A stretch of 64,000 nucleotides of DNA from NCBI GenBank assembly GCA_039704465.1, contig JASFAU010000002.1, positions 1,850,453 to 1,914,452 of the forward strand, in the 5' to 3' direction. The stretch comes from Plasmodiophora brassicae. Lineage: Eukaryota; Endomyxa; Phytomyxea; Plasmodiophorida; Plasmodiophoridae. A model generated the notes under the pieces. It searched no databases and was not told where the DNA came from. It was given only the letters and a program-made list of their open reading frames with translations. Shown here one piece after another: positions 22,960 to 34,546 of this stretch (positions are counted from its first letter, which is position 1; each line of letters opens with the position of its first letter). The position numbers and the translations under genes are program-made.

Positions 22960-23890
22960 TTACTGCCGCCACCGTTGGCACAATGGAATGCAGGGACGCG
23001 TGTCGTCGTCGCGTGTCGGTGATGTGCCTCGTGTCGGGTCGTCGTCGTCGTCGTCGTCGCCGCCGATCGCGAGGTGCGTGAAAAGCGTGTTCAGATCGCG
23101 TCCCTGCGCCGCCAGGACAAGGGAGGCGTTCGGCGAGGACGCGATGGCCGGACGCGGTACGCTGGTAGGAGGCGCAGGACAGCATGGTCGGGCAGGGCCC
23201 GCGACTGGCAACCCTGTTGCAGGCGCGGGCCCGCCGGCGCCGAGGAATACGTCCCGGAAGCGCTCGCCGTCCCACTTGCGCTGGCCAGCGACAACGGAGA
23301 CGACGCCGAGCGCCTGCAGGTACGGTTCAACGAGAGCAGGCGGGCCGTCTGCGCTGGAACGGAACATTTCCAGCAGCAGCGACCGCACCGAGGGATGACG
23401 CAGTGTGCAGGCGACGCCGGATGGCGTCAGGGAGACCAGGCCGCCGTCCGACGACACGTTGTACAGCGGCGATCCACGAAGATAGGCGGAGAGTTCCGCC
23501 GGGCGCACATGATCGCGGACGGATCTCCCGTCGACAATAACGGCCTGCAGGTCGTCGACGTGGACGGATCCGGACCCGATCAGCCCGCATACCAGCTGGT
23601 CCAGTTCGGTGCCGATCGTCGCCAGCGAGATCATGTAGTTGGGCGCCGTGCCCGACACGTCAAACAGCGGCGACGCCTGCAGGTACGCCAGGACCTTCGC
23701 TGGGCGGATATGCTCCCGGATGCATTTCTCAGCCACGTGGATCTGTCCCAGCGTGGTGATATGCACCGATCCGTTGGCGATGCGCCTGCACAGGGCCAGG
23801 TCGACAATGTCGCCGTTCCCGTCGGGCACGCGTCCGGCCAACGGGAAGGCCGCGCGGCAGGGATCCTGTAGCAGTCCAAGGGAGCGCTGC
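22960..23890 (-). CDS. Unrecognised protein with an internal about 60-residue duplication
   Basis: Main exon 23890-22960, about 309 aa, 5' exon(s) not resolved because no in-frame ATG precedes the first repeat. Two copies of one module: GSVHITTLGQIHVAEKCIRE / HIRPAKVLAYLQASPLFDVS and GSVHVDDLQAVIVDGRSVRD / HVRPAELSAYLRGSPLYNVS. The spacing and hydrophobic pattern suggest paired small winged-helix-like domains, similar in feel to LOTUS-type domains; this is inference. The C-terminus is low complexity with an Asp run (GGDDDDDDDP). Its stop lies 10 nt from the stop of PAN3, so the two genes are tail to tail. Confidence 0.55.
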
Positions 23891-25150
23891 CTGCGATCGC
23901 CGTCAGCCCTTGCGATTGCAGACGGTTACGACAACGATAGGATAGCGCCCACGCTGTTGTCAAACGATGATTGCGGATCCTGAATCGTCGCCCACACTCG
24001 ATTCACAGATGAAGGACGGGATCGTAGTGGTTCGGCTACCTATACGAGCGACCCAAATTCAGTTGCATTACATATTATTCAGGAATTGGGAAGACGTTGA
24101 GCACCACTACATAGGTATTTCATCTCGGTCGGTGAGAGAGCAATCTGCATTTTTCGCCTTGGCTTGCTTTTGATTGATATGCGAGAGCTCCGATGGCCGA
24201 TCATCTTCCGAGATACGCCTCCCAGAGAGTTCCATGTTTACAGGAGGACCTCGCTGACGTCGCAAGGTAAGCTTCGAATCAAAGGCGACGATATACGGTT
24301 GGAGGTCATAGGACCTGCCATGGAGCATTCGAAGAGCTTGGCAACCAAATCAGTCGCAGAGCAGGGGCATAAGTAAGCCACCCTCACGAGGAGAAGCGCC
24401 GCGACATAGCTCGCTTCCGATAGGGTCTGCGCTTCGATCTACACCTTCGAGAAGACTAACATCGGCATTACTGTCATGTGGTGACTGCGCCGGGGCCTCG
24501 ACGACGACATTATCGTCGTTGAACGACGCTGAGTGATATTGAGCTGCGGCGTGCTGGACGTCTGTAGCGAAAACAATCTCAATAAGGGCAGCAACACGGT
24601 GCGCAGGTCCCGAAGCACTTCGATGACAATATCGAGAACCGCCCCGGTGACGCCGTGTTGCATACACACACGGCACCTGGCTGGTAGGTAGCCTTGCATT
24701 CTCAGGCTGCTATCGATCAGGTCGCGACAGTCGCGCAACACGATCGGGACGCCTACCGCGATTCGCTGTGCGTCGTAAAGGAGGTAAGACAGCAGAACCC
24801 TTAATCTCAGAATCTGCAACACGGGCACCGGAAAGGTACATTCGGAATTCCGCTTCCAGCGACGAGAACGTGGACAATATAGCGCGCCGGTACCAGGACC
24901 CGATACCGGATGCTCGGCGCCGAAGGTAGACGACTTTGTAGTAGACGTGTGATCTGAAACGAATGGCTCGTCGGTGTCACGGCCTGGCGGTCGTGACCCC
25001 GCGCGCGTGACGTCACTGCACCGTGACGTCACCAGGGCAGCTAGCCCAGCTTCCGGCAAGCTGTCCTCTTCCGGCAACCTGCCTCGTTTCACCTCACTTC
25101 CCTACATTAGCGGATTCTTGTTGATACACCTAGTACCACCGATCTCGTGT
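23891..25150. other. Stretch without supported gene
   Basis: The upstream exon of the minus-strand gene ending at 22960 may lie at the left edge. Elsewhere open frames on both strands are short, with poor continuity and no motif. Base composition is less GC-rich than the flanking genes. Confidence 0.4.
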
Positions 25151-25209
25151 GCTAGCGTCCCGTCGGCAGATCGTGTCCCACCTCATTTTTTCGGTGAACT
25201 CTGGGCATC

Positions 25210-25785
25210 ATGGATCCTCCCAACGCTCCGGTCGACAACCCGGACGTCCCGGACGAAGCCTCCAGCTCGTCATCCGAGCCGACCCCGCTCGCGGAAGTCA
25301 TCGCCCGTCATCGGTCCGACCTCCAGGCCCAAGTTCAGGGCCTGCAACAGGCAATCGCCACCCATGGAGCTTCATCCCGCGAAGCCCGCGCCGCTCAGGC
25401 TGAGGTGTCGCGCCTCAGCGAAATCCTGATCACACTCCAGCAGGCTGTCATAGCACTCCAGCCGTCCTCCACTTCACGACCAGCTCCCCAGCAACCGGTC
25501 GTCCAAGCGACGCCGACATCGTATCAGCTCTCCGCTCGGCGCTCGCGAATTCCTCACGTCTTTCGAAGATCGCCTTCGCGCTCACGGCTACCCAACCGAC
25601 CGGTTTGTGGACACCCTTCTAACGGCCTGCGCACCGCCGATGAGGCGGACTGGTGCCGTGCCGAGCTCCGCGACAAGTCGTGGGACGAGGCCCGTCGTGC
25701 GTTCTTGGAGCACTACGCCGGTGGCGACATCCTCGCCCACTACCGCCAGCGCCTGGAGCACGCTTTCGCCCTTGCAGCGCGCCAG
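25210..25785 (+). mobile_element. gag-like retroelement fragment, plus-strand copy
   Basis: Encodes a start MDPPNAPVDNPDVPDEASSS, a helical region (HRSDLQAQVQGLQQAIATHG), a Pro/Ser linker, and then a retrotransposon-gag-like core with REFLTSFEDRLRAHGYPTDR-type sequence and LRDKSWDEARRAFLEHYAGG. Compared with the inverted copy downstream it has lost about 50-60 bp after the TSYQ codons, shifting frame. No protease, RT or integrase follows, so this is a fragment. Identity as gag rests on pattern recognition. Confidence 0.6.
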
Positions 25786-26260
25786 GAGCTCCAGGCGCTG
25801 GCGGTAGTGGGCGAGGATGTCGCCACCGGCGTAGTGCTCCAAGAACGCGCGACGGGCCTCGTCCCACGACTTGTCGCGGAGCTCGGCACGGCACCAGTCC
25901 GCCTCATCGGCGGTGCGCAGGCCGTTAGAAGGGTGTCCACAAACCGGTCGGTTGGGTAGCCGTGAGCGCGAAGGCGATCTTCGAAAGACGTGAGGAATTC
26001 GCGAGCGCCGAGCGGAGAGCTGGACGGGTCGACGTGCCGCTTGAACTTTGGCAAGTTAGACGGCAGCGATACCCGATACGATGTCGGCGTCGCTTGGACG
26101 ACCGGTTGCTGGGGTGCTGGTCGTGAAGTGGAGGACGGCTGGAGTGCTATGACAGCCTGCTGGAGTGTGATCAGGATTTCGCTGAGGCGCGACACCTCAG
26201 CCTGAGCGGCGCGGGCTTCGCGGGATGAAGCGTCCCGTCGGCAGATCGTCGTGTCCCACC
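25786..26260 (-). mobile_element. gag-like retroelement fragment, inverted copy
   Basis: The reverse strand repeats the plus copy nearly base for base. It retains the part deleted there (LPSNLPKFKRHVDPSSSPLG then AREFLTSFEDRLRAHGYPTD and RFVDTLLTACAPP), which is the conserved gag-like start. It lacks the first about 50 codons. Together the two copies form an inverted repeat with arms of about 400 bp meeting near 25,780. Confidence 0.6.
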
Positions 26261-26317
26261 TCAGTCGGATTCGACGTCTGAGGAGACGCTCGTATGGCTG
26301 GTTGTGTTGCACCTGGA

Positions 26318-27086
26318 GCAGCTGGATGTGCGTCCGGGATTCGCAGATTTCGCCTAACGCTGCCATACAAAGGGTGTAACCGCAGCTACCACCGACGAAT
26401 ATGGATGGTACATACGCTGAAAATGTCGTCTTCGCGGCGGCTGAAGACGGCACAGATGCCGCTACACGGGATAAGTGTGGAACTATCGCTGGAAAATTAC
26501 AAAGGGCACACCAACGCCGGAACACCAGTGGACCTGAAATCAGTACATGCACATGATGGAATGCCCCCCGAGCAACGAATCCGTGACAAGGAGTTTTTCT
26601 GGATGTTTCCGGGGTCCCCACAGTAGACTCCCCTGAGACAGCATGTGACAACACCAGGACAGAAGTACCACATGGGCCCACCCGTATCCAGCTCACGGAC
26701 GACGCTCAGATATCGTGATTCCATTTGCTTGTTTCGTAATACGGATTCGACGTAATCGCTCAAGTGCCAGTCGTGCCGTATCAGACGGGACAAAATTCCA
26801 GACGTCTCATCCTCTTGTTGCTTCTGCACTTGCGCCAGATGTGTTCGGGGGCATTCCGGCATGTGCATGTACTGATTTCAGGTCCATTGGTGTTCCGGCG
26901 TTGGCGTGCACTGCAATGTTCCAGCGATAGGTCCACACTTATCCCGTGTAGCGGTATCTGTGCCGCGTTCAGCCGCCGCGAGGACGACATATTCAGTTTA
27001 TGTAACATCCATCGTCGGTGGAGGTTGCGGCTGCACCCTTTGTACGACAGCGTTAGGCGAAATCAGCGAATCCCGGACGCTGCAGC
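26318..27086. repeat. Second inverted repeat, arms about 250 bp
   Basis: Left arm about 26,318-26,590 and right arm about 26,845-27,086 are reverse complements at roughly 80-85% by eye (examples: CGTCCGGGATTCGC in the left arm, its complement in the right; ATGCACATGATGGAATGCC against GGCATTCCGGCATGTGCAT). Both arms keep an open frame coding for similar peptides (PHLSRVAASVPSSAAA and PHLSRVAVSVPRSAAA). The 250-bp centre is unrelated. Origin unknown, perhaps another mobile fragment. Confidence 0.65.
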
Positions 27087-28143
27087 ACACCAAGCGCCAT
27101 TCGTTTCAGATCACGATGATGACGTCTATCACAAAGTCGTCTACCCTTCGAAGCCAAACACCCTGTATCGGATCCTGTCGGAAGCATTGGCATGCTCGTC
27201 TGGCCGTCTGTTGACGCGTGCGCGCTGTTTTCCAGTGGGTCAATGCCGCAGGGATCGTCTATGTCGCAAGGACCCATTGCCGGAACATCAACGCCCGAGC
27301 CTCTAACGCTCAGGCAGCTCGCAAGCTGCGGCGCAGAGATGCGGCGCGCCGGACACCACTGGACGATTTCGTCGACCATTGCCCATTGCGGTACTCCGCG
27401 GCCCGCGGAAAGGGTTGACCGCTGCCGTGGCCAGTACGGATTATTGCGCGGGACAGCAACGGGGATTCGTCCCCGCTGGAGGAAAACCTGGTATCGTCCC
27501 GATTAGTTGGGGTGCGGATGCCTCGCTATACAGACAGGCAGCGACGACTGACCGTATAGGTATAAGGGCTTTCCTTGGACGGATATGCTCCCAGGTCGGT
27601 TCGCTTTGCGATTCGGATCACATCAGGCGACGCAAACGCGCCACGTCATCGTTAGAGGCGTCGATTCAGAAGAGAGGCACACCGGGCGTCACTGTGCCAG
27701 CCAGTGGTGAACACCCGTTTCTTTCTCGTACTGACCTACTGACCTGCAGTCGGTACCGTCCGAGTTATGCGGATCGCTGCCGCTTTACCTGGCTATTGTA
27801 CGACGGACCGGACGCGGCACAGTACGAACCAGCGCTATGTGGGCACTGTGCGTCGTGCTGGCCTGGCGGTGATTGCGCCCTCAACCGGACGAAATGGCGT
27901 CGTGGCAGGCACCGCATCGGCGGCCCAGCAGCCCACCACCGATAGCGAAAACTCACCAGGTTGCCTGCGAACCGCCCGCGTCTCAGCCGGGGCGGTCAGC
28001 CGCGCCGCCAGGCGCCGGCGCCACCGAATCTCACGTCGATTCGGCGGCCTCGGCCCAGACCGGCAACTCGTCCGGCAACACGAAGAAGAAAGCGGTACCG
28101 TGTGTGCCAGCGGACAGCCATCGGGCGCTGGCTGATCCAAGCC
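27087..28143. other. Stretch without supported gene
   Basis: Several overlapping open frames, none with a motif, good start context or splice continuity. Confidence 0.4.
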
Positions 28144-29648
28144 ATGCAGTCGGGGTTCTCGAACCGTTTGACAGCGATCCGATTGCGCATGAAGGTCCTG
28201 CTCGTCGTGGCCGAGGTCATCCTTGCCGTCGCGCTCACCGTCCAGCTCGTCGCCCTGAACGCCGGCCTGTCGAGCGCCCTCGTCCGTAAGAACGAGGCGT
28301 TCGTCAAGCTCATCGCCTTGCAGTACCAGGACGCGTCCAACAAGATGGTGCATCGGCGCCTTCCAATCGAATCACGCGTCACTGCCGGTAACGCTGACGC
28401 TGAGTAGGCACTCGGCTCGAATACCTACAGGACGTCGTCGTCGCCGATCTGCGCGGCCATGCTGTCGCCAGGCGCGACCCGGGTGGGGGTGAACGCGTTG
28501 ACCCTCGAGACCCGCCTCAGGGCACTGGACATTGCTGTTGTTGTCGACAGCAACGCCGTTATCCAGCTTGCCGGCCATACACACCTGATCGGGACGACCT
28601 TCGACCCGTCGACAGAGATCAGCACGTACATCAACAGCAGCGCCAAGGGGCAGGTCGGGAGACACTTGCCTCTACTGGGGCAGACAGTGCTGTCGATGCC
28701 TGACCAATTGCTCAGCTGAGTTTAACGGTCATGGCCGACACGACGTTCCTGCAGTCGCTGGGCGTGCCCGAGTACGTCACCAATGGCGACAACGCGCTGC
28801 CCGGCTACTCGGTCAACAGCGTCGCGCCCGTGCGGCTCGTCGTGACGCCCCTGGAGTGCCGGCCAGGGTCTGCACCGACCTCCTTCCTGATCTTCGGTAA
28901 CAGGACCCAATTGCCGGGTTCACCTACCAGGTGTTGACCTCTGCGGTGGGCAGGCGACATGATCACCCGAAGGAAGGCGACAATGGTGGCGGAGGGGCCG
29001 TCGTCGTCGAAGGACACGTTCTCCGCCATCATCGGGAAGACCCCGGCGGGTTCCTGGACGACCTTCGCCTCGTACGAGCGCGTGGTCGGGGCGGACCCGC
29101 CGACCTACCCCGACTACGACTGGTCGACGTTCGCCACCGACCTGGACACGGCCCTGCAGGACCCTGGACGGATCCATTCGACGACATCCGTCCGCCTGGG
29201 TGCTGACAGCCCTAGCCTAACGCTGCCAAGCATGGAGCTTATGAGTGTACGGCGCTAGGAACGTCGACGTACACGGTTTCGTACATGGCGAGGTCGGCGG
29301 CGACAATGGGCGGCCAGCCGTACGACCAGGTCAGTTCGCCCAGCGTCGTCCTCGTCAACGGGTCGCCGCAATCGCTACAGCAAGATATCATGTCGGGGGC
29401 CATCGCCTGGCACGTCCCCGCCGGCATCCTCATGATGATCGCCACCGTCGGCGCCACCGTTGCCGTCGGTACGCTGTCGAGCTGGTTGCCATTAAGCCGT
29501 TCTCCACTGACTCAGGCACATGTGTCCAGTGAAGCTGTTCATTGTCCCGGTCGAGGCCCTCATCGAGGCATCCGCCCATAAGCAGTACGCCGCACGAGTG
29601 CACACAGTGTCGTCTGACATGGAACGTCCACAGGTTCAAAAGGTTTAA
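28144..29648 (+). CDS. Sensor-like two-TM membrane protein, copy 1 of tandem pair
   Basis: Six exons: 28144-28387, 28472-28653, 28716-28896, 28954-29199, 29259-29468, 29530-29648, all phases consistent, 393 aa. TM1 near the N-terminus (KVLLVVAEVILAVALTVQLV), an outside domain of about 290 residues (DIAVVVDSNAVIQLAGHTHL; TTFLQSLGVPEYVTNGDNAL; SWTTFASYERVVGADPPTYP), TM2 (AGILMMIATVGATVAV), and a tail of about 40 residues. The layout matches Cache-type sensor receptors without a kinase or cyclase output domain. The next gene is a tandem paralogue. Function inferred only from topology. Confidence 0.65.
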
Positions 29649-31305
29649 TGAGGGTCTGCGAAAGCTAAAGAAGAACCGGCCGCACATCTACCTGCTGACC
29701 GGGATCATCGCCATGACGCAGGGCGTCCTCCTCGGGCTGGTCTTCATCAACCGGCACATGATCACGAACGCGTTCGCCAACTTCTCGGTGGTGACGTCGC
29801 AGGTATGCACCGATGGAGTTGGCGTCCGCCTCCGGGTTCTAATGGCGTCGACATCAACGTCAGGGCCAATCGATGAACTACATCGTCAACACCAAGCTCG
29901 AGCAGATGACGCTGGGCATACAGACGCTGGGGTTCAATCCCGCTGTCGGGCGAGCGGCGAACAGCACCGATCCGACCGTCGTTGCCACTGTCAACGCGCT
30001 GCTGGCCGCCCAGGTATCCCTGAGGAAGATCGAAGTCGCCGCCCTGGTCGATCTCAGGTCGGTGACACCTTGACGTGGGTCCTTTGCCCATCGTCTGACG
30101 CCGTATTGAACAACAGCGGCGTCGTTGTGGCCAGCGCGTTGCCGGCGACCATCGGAGCGCCATTCGGCGTGAGGCACATCGTCGACTACGTGCGGGACCC
30201 GCCCACCAACACCACGTTCGCGTTCATCGATCGCATCCCGCTGTCGATAATGCGGGCCGTTGCGAATGAGACCGTCTGGCGCGATCCTCTGGCGGGTACA
30301 GTCGTTGCACCATCCACCCTGCGATGGTCCCAGGCGACCCATGGCGTCCTGGTTCGCGTCGTCGTCAGTCCCGTTCTCTACGACGCCACTGGTAACTTCC
30401 AATGTGACGTGTACGTCGTACAAATCGTCACTTAACGGGTGTCGCAGTGCCTTCGAGCCCGGTCTCCTACTTGGTGTTCGTCGATGCGCTGAACGGCAAG
30501 GGCGCCGTCATCGAGAACGTCATCAGCACGTTCACAGATGGTTACGCGGGTACACACGTCATTCACGTATGGGGGAAATTGGCGTCTCCAGCTGACGTTG
30601 TCGCCAGCGATCTACTTCCTGGATCCGAGCACGCGTACGATGGTGCTGACCACGTCTGCCCTGCAGGTGACGGTGTGTCTCGTATACGACATCCGGCACG
30701 ACGTCTGACGCAGTGGACAGCATTCCGGATCGGGACCGATGCTCGCCGATACGGGTATTGATATGGACGTCTTGTACCGGGGCGTGCTCAGCGACCTGAA
30801 CGGATCGGGGAGCCTTGTGGAGCAAGGCAATACGGTCGACGGCGAGGGCATGTCGGTGGCCATCGTCCCGTACCGCAAGTTCCCGCTGGCAACGACGCCC
30901 GTTCGCGACACGTCGGATTCGTACACGATGGTGTACATGGTGCGAGGGCAAGCCGAGGCGTCGTGGCAGCAGCTGCTGGCGACGCAGCTGTCCGTCCAGA
31001 TTGTGATCATGGCGGTGGAGATGCTCGCCTCGGTGGCGATCACGCTGCTGGCGTTCGTGCCCCTGCAACGGTTCCTGAGCGCGCTGGACCGCGCGTTCAA
31101 CGTTCCGTCCATGTCGCAGGAGCGCATGGCGAAATACGAGAACAAGGCCATGGAGATGGTCCAGGCGGCTGAATCGGGCACGCGGGACCAATCGGAACCG
31201 GCCCGCAGCCACCCGAATACGATACCCGTCATCAGTCACAACATGACGATAGGCGATACGTCCAACCGAACCACCAGGGTTGATGCCTGGAACGAGGAGC
31301 GGTGA
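29633..31305 (+). CDS. Sensor-like two-TM membrane protein, copy 2 of tandem pair
   Basis: Exons recognisable at about 29633-29802, 29864-30012, 30058-30403, 30448-30540, one near 30600-30670 (frame uncertain), and about 30715-31305. The start codon is not resolved; the first exon overlaps the end of copy 1. TM1 is YLLTGIIAMTQGVLLGLVFI; the outside part includes YIVNTKLEQMTLGIQTLGFN, FAFIDRIPLSIMRAVANETV and VLYRGVLSDLNGSGSLVEQG; TM2 is VIMAVEMLASVAITLLAFVP; the tail (RFLSALDRAFNVPSMSQERM) is longer than in copy 1. Shared intron positions and the motif of an aliphatic strand before and after TM2 show tandem duplication followed by strong divergence. Confidence 0.6.
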
Positions 31306-31535
31306 GCGCTGGCCGGTGGGCGTCCTGCGGCGTGCCCTCGATCTGGCCCCGGTTCTCTGTTGTATGAACAAACCCCTTCGGTCTGACCTCGTCCAGTCGT
31401 GTATCCATGCAGACGAAGAGGCAGCCGTGTATGCAGGACCTGCCTATCTCTTCCGACGAACAGGGGCCGCCGGTCCGGGTACCTTGGAGCGCATGGCGTC
31501 GATGTGGGCGGCGGTGTGGAAGTCCCCGGTGGCCA

Positions 31536-32594
31536 CTACGATGCACGTTCCCGGTTAATAGACGAGTCCGGTGTACCACCAGGTGGAAGTGTCGTCAGCG
31601 TACCTGAATCGAGGACCCGCCATTGGAGTTTGCGTTCCCGCTGGGCCCAGATCAGGTTCTCCTGCTCCGTCAGACGCGCCCTGTGGTCTGCGGGAAGCGA
31701 ATGCCGATTGGCCAGCAGGTACTTGACGGCGAGGGCGCGCGATGACGCCCAGTCGGTCATCTCCAGAGTGCGCTGCTCCTTGTTGCACCGTCGCAACTCG
31801 GTGACGATCTCGTCGAACTCGATCGGGACCTTCCGTGTCGGCGCTGTGTCAGCCGCCAGGCCATCGCAATAGAGGTGCGGTCTGACCGCTTTCCCGAGGT
31901 CAATCTCGACCAGGTCCAGGGTCCGCTTGAGGTCGTCCAGGGTCAGATGTCGTGGATCGTCCAAGCTGGCCTTGCTGGCTGTGGCAACTTGTGCCGTCAG
32001 ACTGTCATGCAATCTGGCATGGACCTGCGCCGCCATTGTGGCCGTGACAGCCCGCTATCGACGCGAGCAAGTCGGTCTCATATACGTCCAATAGCAACAA
32101 CGGAATACGGGTCGACTCACACGACGCTTCTCTGTGAGGTCCCCCAGAGGCCTGGGCACAATGGATCGCAGGCGCCTGCGGACCACCTCGGGTGTCAGGG
32201 GTCTGAAGCGACCCATGAGATCGCCGACCGTCTTCCCGGTCGGAAGCTTGACGCCGCCTACGTTCTTCGAGAAGACCCTGCGGCGTGGCGTGGCGGGCGC
32301 CGACCGCGGTGGCAACCTTAACGTCGGTCGCAGCTCGTTCATTGGGAACTGTTTCGGGCGCCTCTCTGCCCGGTGCTCGTCAGACCCGTTGGAGCAGTGC
32401 ACGGCGAGGCCGGGCACCATACCAGTGAACCGTGGTGTGGATTCCCACCCGGAGCAGGCGGCGCACGCGGTGATGGCCCCGCGGCACATCGACCGACAGG
32501 CGGGGCACCACGGCGGCGCCGCCCAGACCCCCTGCCGGAGCCGCCGTTCCGTCTCCTCGCATCTGGCTGCCACCGCGGCCTCCATGTTGTCCAT
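31536..32594 (-). CDS. Unrecognised protein with CxxC pairs, 2 exons
   Basis: Exons 32594-32121 and 32054-31536 with a 66-nt intron (GTGAGT..ATAG), 330 aa. The N-terminal part has WCPACRSMCRGAITACAACS, two or more Cys-x2-Cys pairs that could bind zinc. The middle contains FSKNVGGVKLPTGKTVGDLM; the C-terminal half is helical and charged (EFDEIVTELRRCNKEQRTLE). The first in-frame ATG is used; an upstream exon is possible. No family recognised. Divergent from RPN5, whose start is about 185 bp away. Confidence 0.6.
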
Positions 32595-32779
32595 AGCGCG
32601 CGCGTACGCCGGGGTGAATCTTCGCAATCGCCAATGATCGGACGCAGATTAGGGCACGCGGTCATATAGCAGAGAACGTGGCCTTCCAGTGTGTCCCCCC
32701 AAAAAATCGACCACGAAAAAATGGGCCACCAAAAACGTGGTCGTTCGCATCAGATTGATCGTGGTCCGTCGAAGACATC

Positions 32780-34415
32780 ATGTCGGATGACGCGCCGAAG
32801 CAGCTGGCCGACCACTCCGCCGAGGTCAACGCCAAGGTGCCGCAGCTGGTGGCGGCCGCCAAGGCGTCGCCGGGGACGCTGAACGCGACGCTGGAGTCGT
32901 TGCTGGCGCTGGAGAAGAAGACGCGGCTGGCGGCGGATATTGGGTCGTCGAAGGTCGTCGCCCTGTCCATCCTCAACCTGCTCAACGCCTTGCAGAAGTG
33001 GGCGGTCCTGAATGACCATATCCGCCTGCTGTGCAACCGACGCGCCCAGCTCAAACCCGTCATCCAGTCGGTCATCCAGACCGGTGTCACATTCGTCGAC
33101 GGCGTCCCGAACAACGCCATCAAGACCGAGCTCATCAATACGCTTCGTGAGGTACGCATCCCTGGTAACCAATTTGGTGCCCATTTCGACATTCCACTCC
33201 GTCGACATGCGCCTCATTCGTCCATCGCAACGACTTTTGATGATGTGGCATATTGCCATCCCTTGCTGACATCGTCGTCGACTTGTAGGTGTCCGAGGGG
33301 AAGATCTTTGTCGAGCTGGAGCGTGCTCGTCTGACGCGTACGCTGGCGGGGAGGCTGGAGGCTGAGGGCAAAATCGGCCAGGCCGCTGACATGCTGCAGG
33401 ACGTCCAGGTCGAGATCATGGGGTCGATGGAGAAGAAGGAGAAGGCGGAGTTCCTGCTGGAGCAGATCCGGATGATGCTGGACAAGGGCGATTACGTCCG
33501 CGCGGATATCATCGCCAAGAAGGTCAACAAGTCGGTCCTGGGCGACGAGCCCGAGTTCGAGGAGCTCAAGCTGAAATTCTACCACCTGATGGTGCGCTAT
33601 CACAAGCACGCGAACAACTACCTGTCCATCTGCCAGGCGTACAAGTCGATCTACGAGACGCCGTCCATCGAATCATCGGCTGACGCGTGGAAGCCCGTTC
33701 TTCTGAGCCTGAGCGTTTTCGCCGTTCTGGCCCCGCACAGTCCTGAGCAGGTCGCTATTGTCAAGTGGCTCCGGGGCCTGGCCAAGTTGTCGGCGCTCCC
33801 GTCCGCCCACGCCGTCATTGAATTGGTCAGCACGCCCGAGCTGATCGGGCGTCCGATCCCGCAAGCAAAGGAGTGGGAGAAGGAGTTCTTCTCGGGCGAA
33901 AATGGCAAACAGATGAAGGCAGACCTCGACACGCGCATCGTCGAACATGTAGGCAGCGTTGTCCCTGTCCATGCCGGAAGCGGCCGTCGACGATCTCATG
34001 CGTTGTTGCAGAACATTCGCCTGGTTGCTCGTAACTACCTTCGGGTTACGTCGTCCCGACTTGCAGCGCTCCTGCAGCTGACAGAAGAGGCAACCGAGAA
34101 GCACCTGTCCGACATGGTACGTTTGCTGATGCGTCCCGTCAACGCTGTGCTCTGTGCTGAAGGTTGAAACACGTAGGTTTCCGAGAAAGCCCTGTTTGCG
34201 AAGATCGACCGCCCCGCAGGTAAGCGCATCTGTCGTTTCGCCTCAAGCGTCGTCGGGGAGTTGAATACCGTCTCGCAGGCGTTGTATCATTCCGACCGCG
34301 TCGCAACCCCGACATTGTACTCAACGAGTGGTCGTCCGATATCAGCGACCTGCTTGGGCTGGTGGAGAAAACGTGCCACCTGATTAACAAGGAGAACATG
34401 ATGCATGGACTCTGA
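32780..34415 (+). CDS. RPN5: 26S proteasome regulatory subunit RPN5 (PSMD12)
   Basis: Exons 32780-33151, 33289-34116, 34177-34219 and 34279-34415, 459 aa, the normal length. RPN5 is a PCI-domain subunit of the proteasome lid. Signatures: KFYHLMVRYHKHANNYLSIC, QAYKSIYETPS in the helical repeats; the PCI winged helix LLQLTEEATEKHLSDMVSEK, ALFAKIDRPAGVVSFRP; and a C-terminal helix LLGLVEKTCHLINKENMMHG used in lid assembly. The 43-nt third exon is confirmed because it restores the PCI core. A segment between 33,960 and 34,020 (VVPVHAGSGRRRSH) is somewhat unlike the family. Confidence 0.95.
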
Positions 34416-34546
34416 TGATACACCGGGAGAATATCCCTGTATTGTTATGTATTTGCCAATTGAAGCGTCTGCCGGGCTGTGCCGTTTCAGCCCAGCTTTC
34501 CCCTGATGTTGCACGTTAGCGGCAGGGCCACTGTAGCGCGTTGGAC

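Noticed and set aside
23036..23066. GTC/GAC trinucleotide runs as satellites
   Set aside because: They encode Asp or Val/Ser-type runs at protein ends in a GC-rich genome; short and coding, not satellites.
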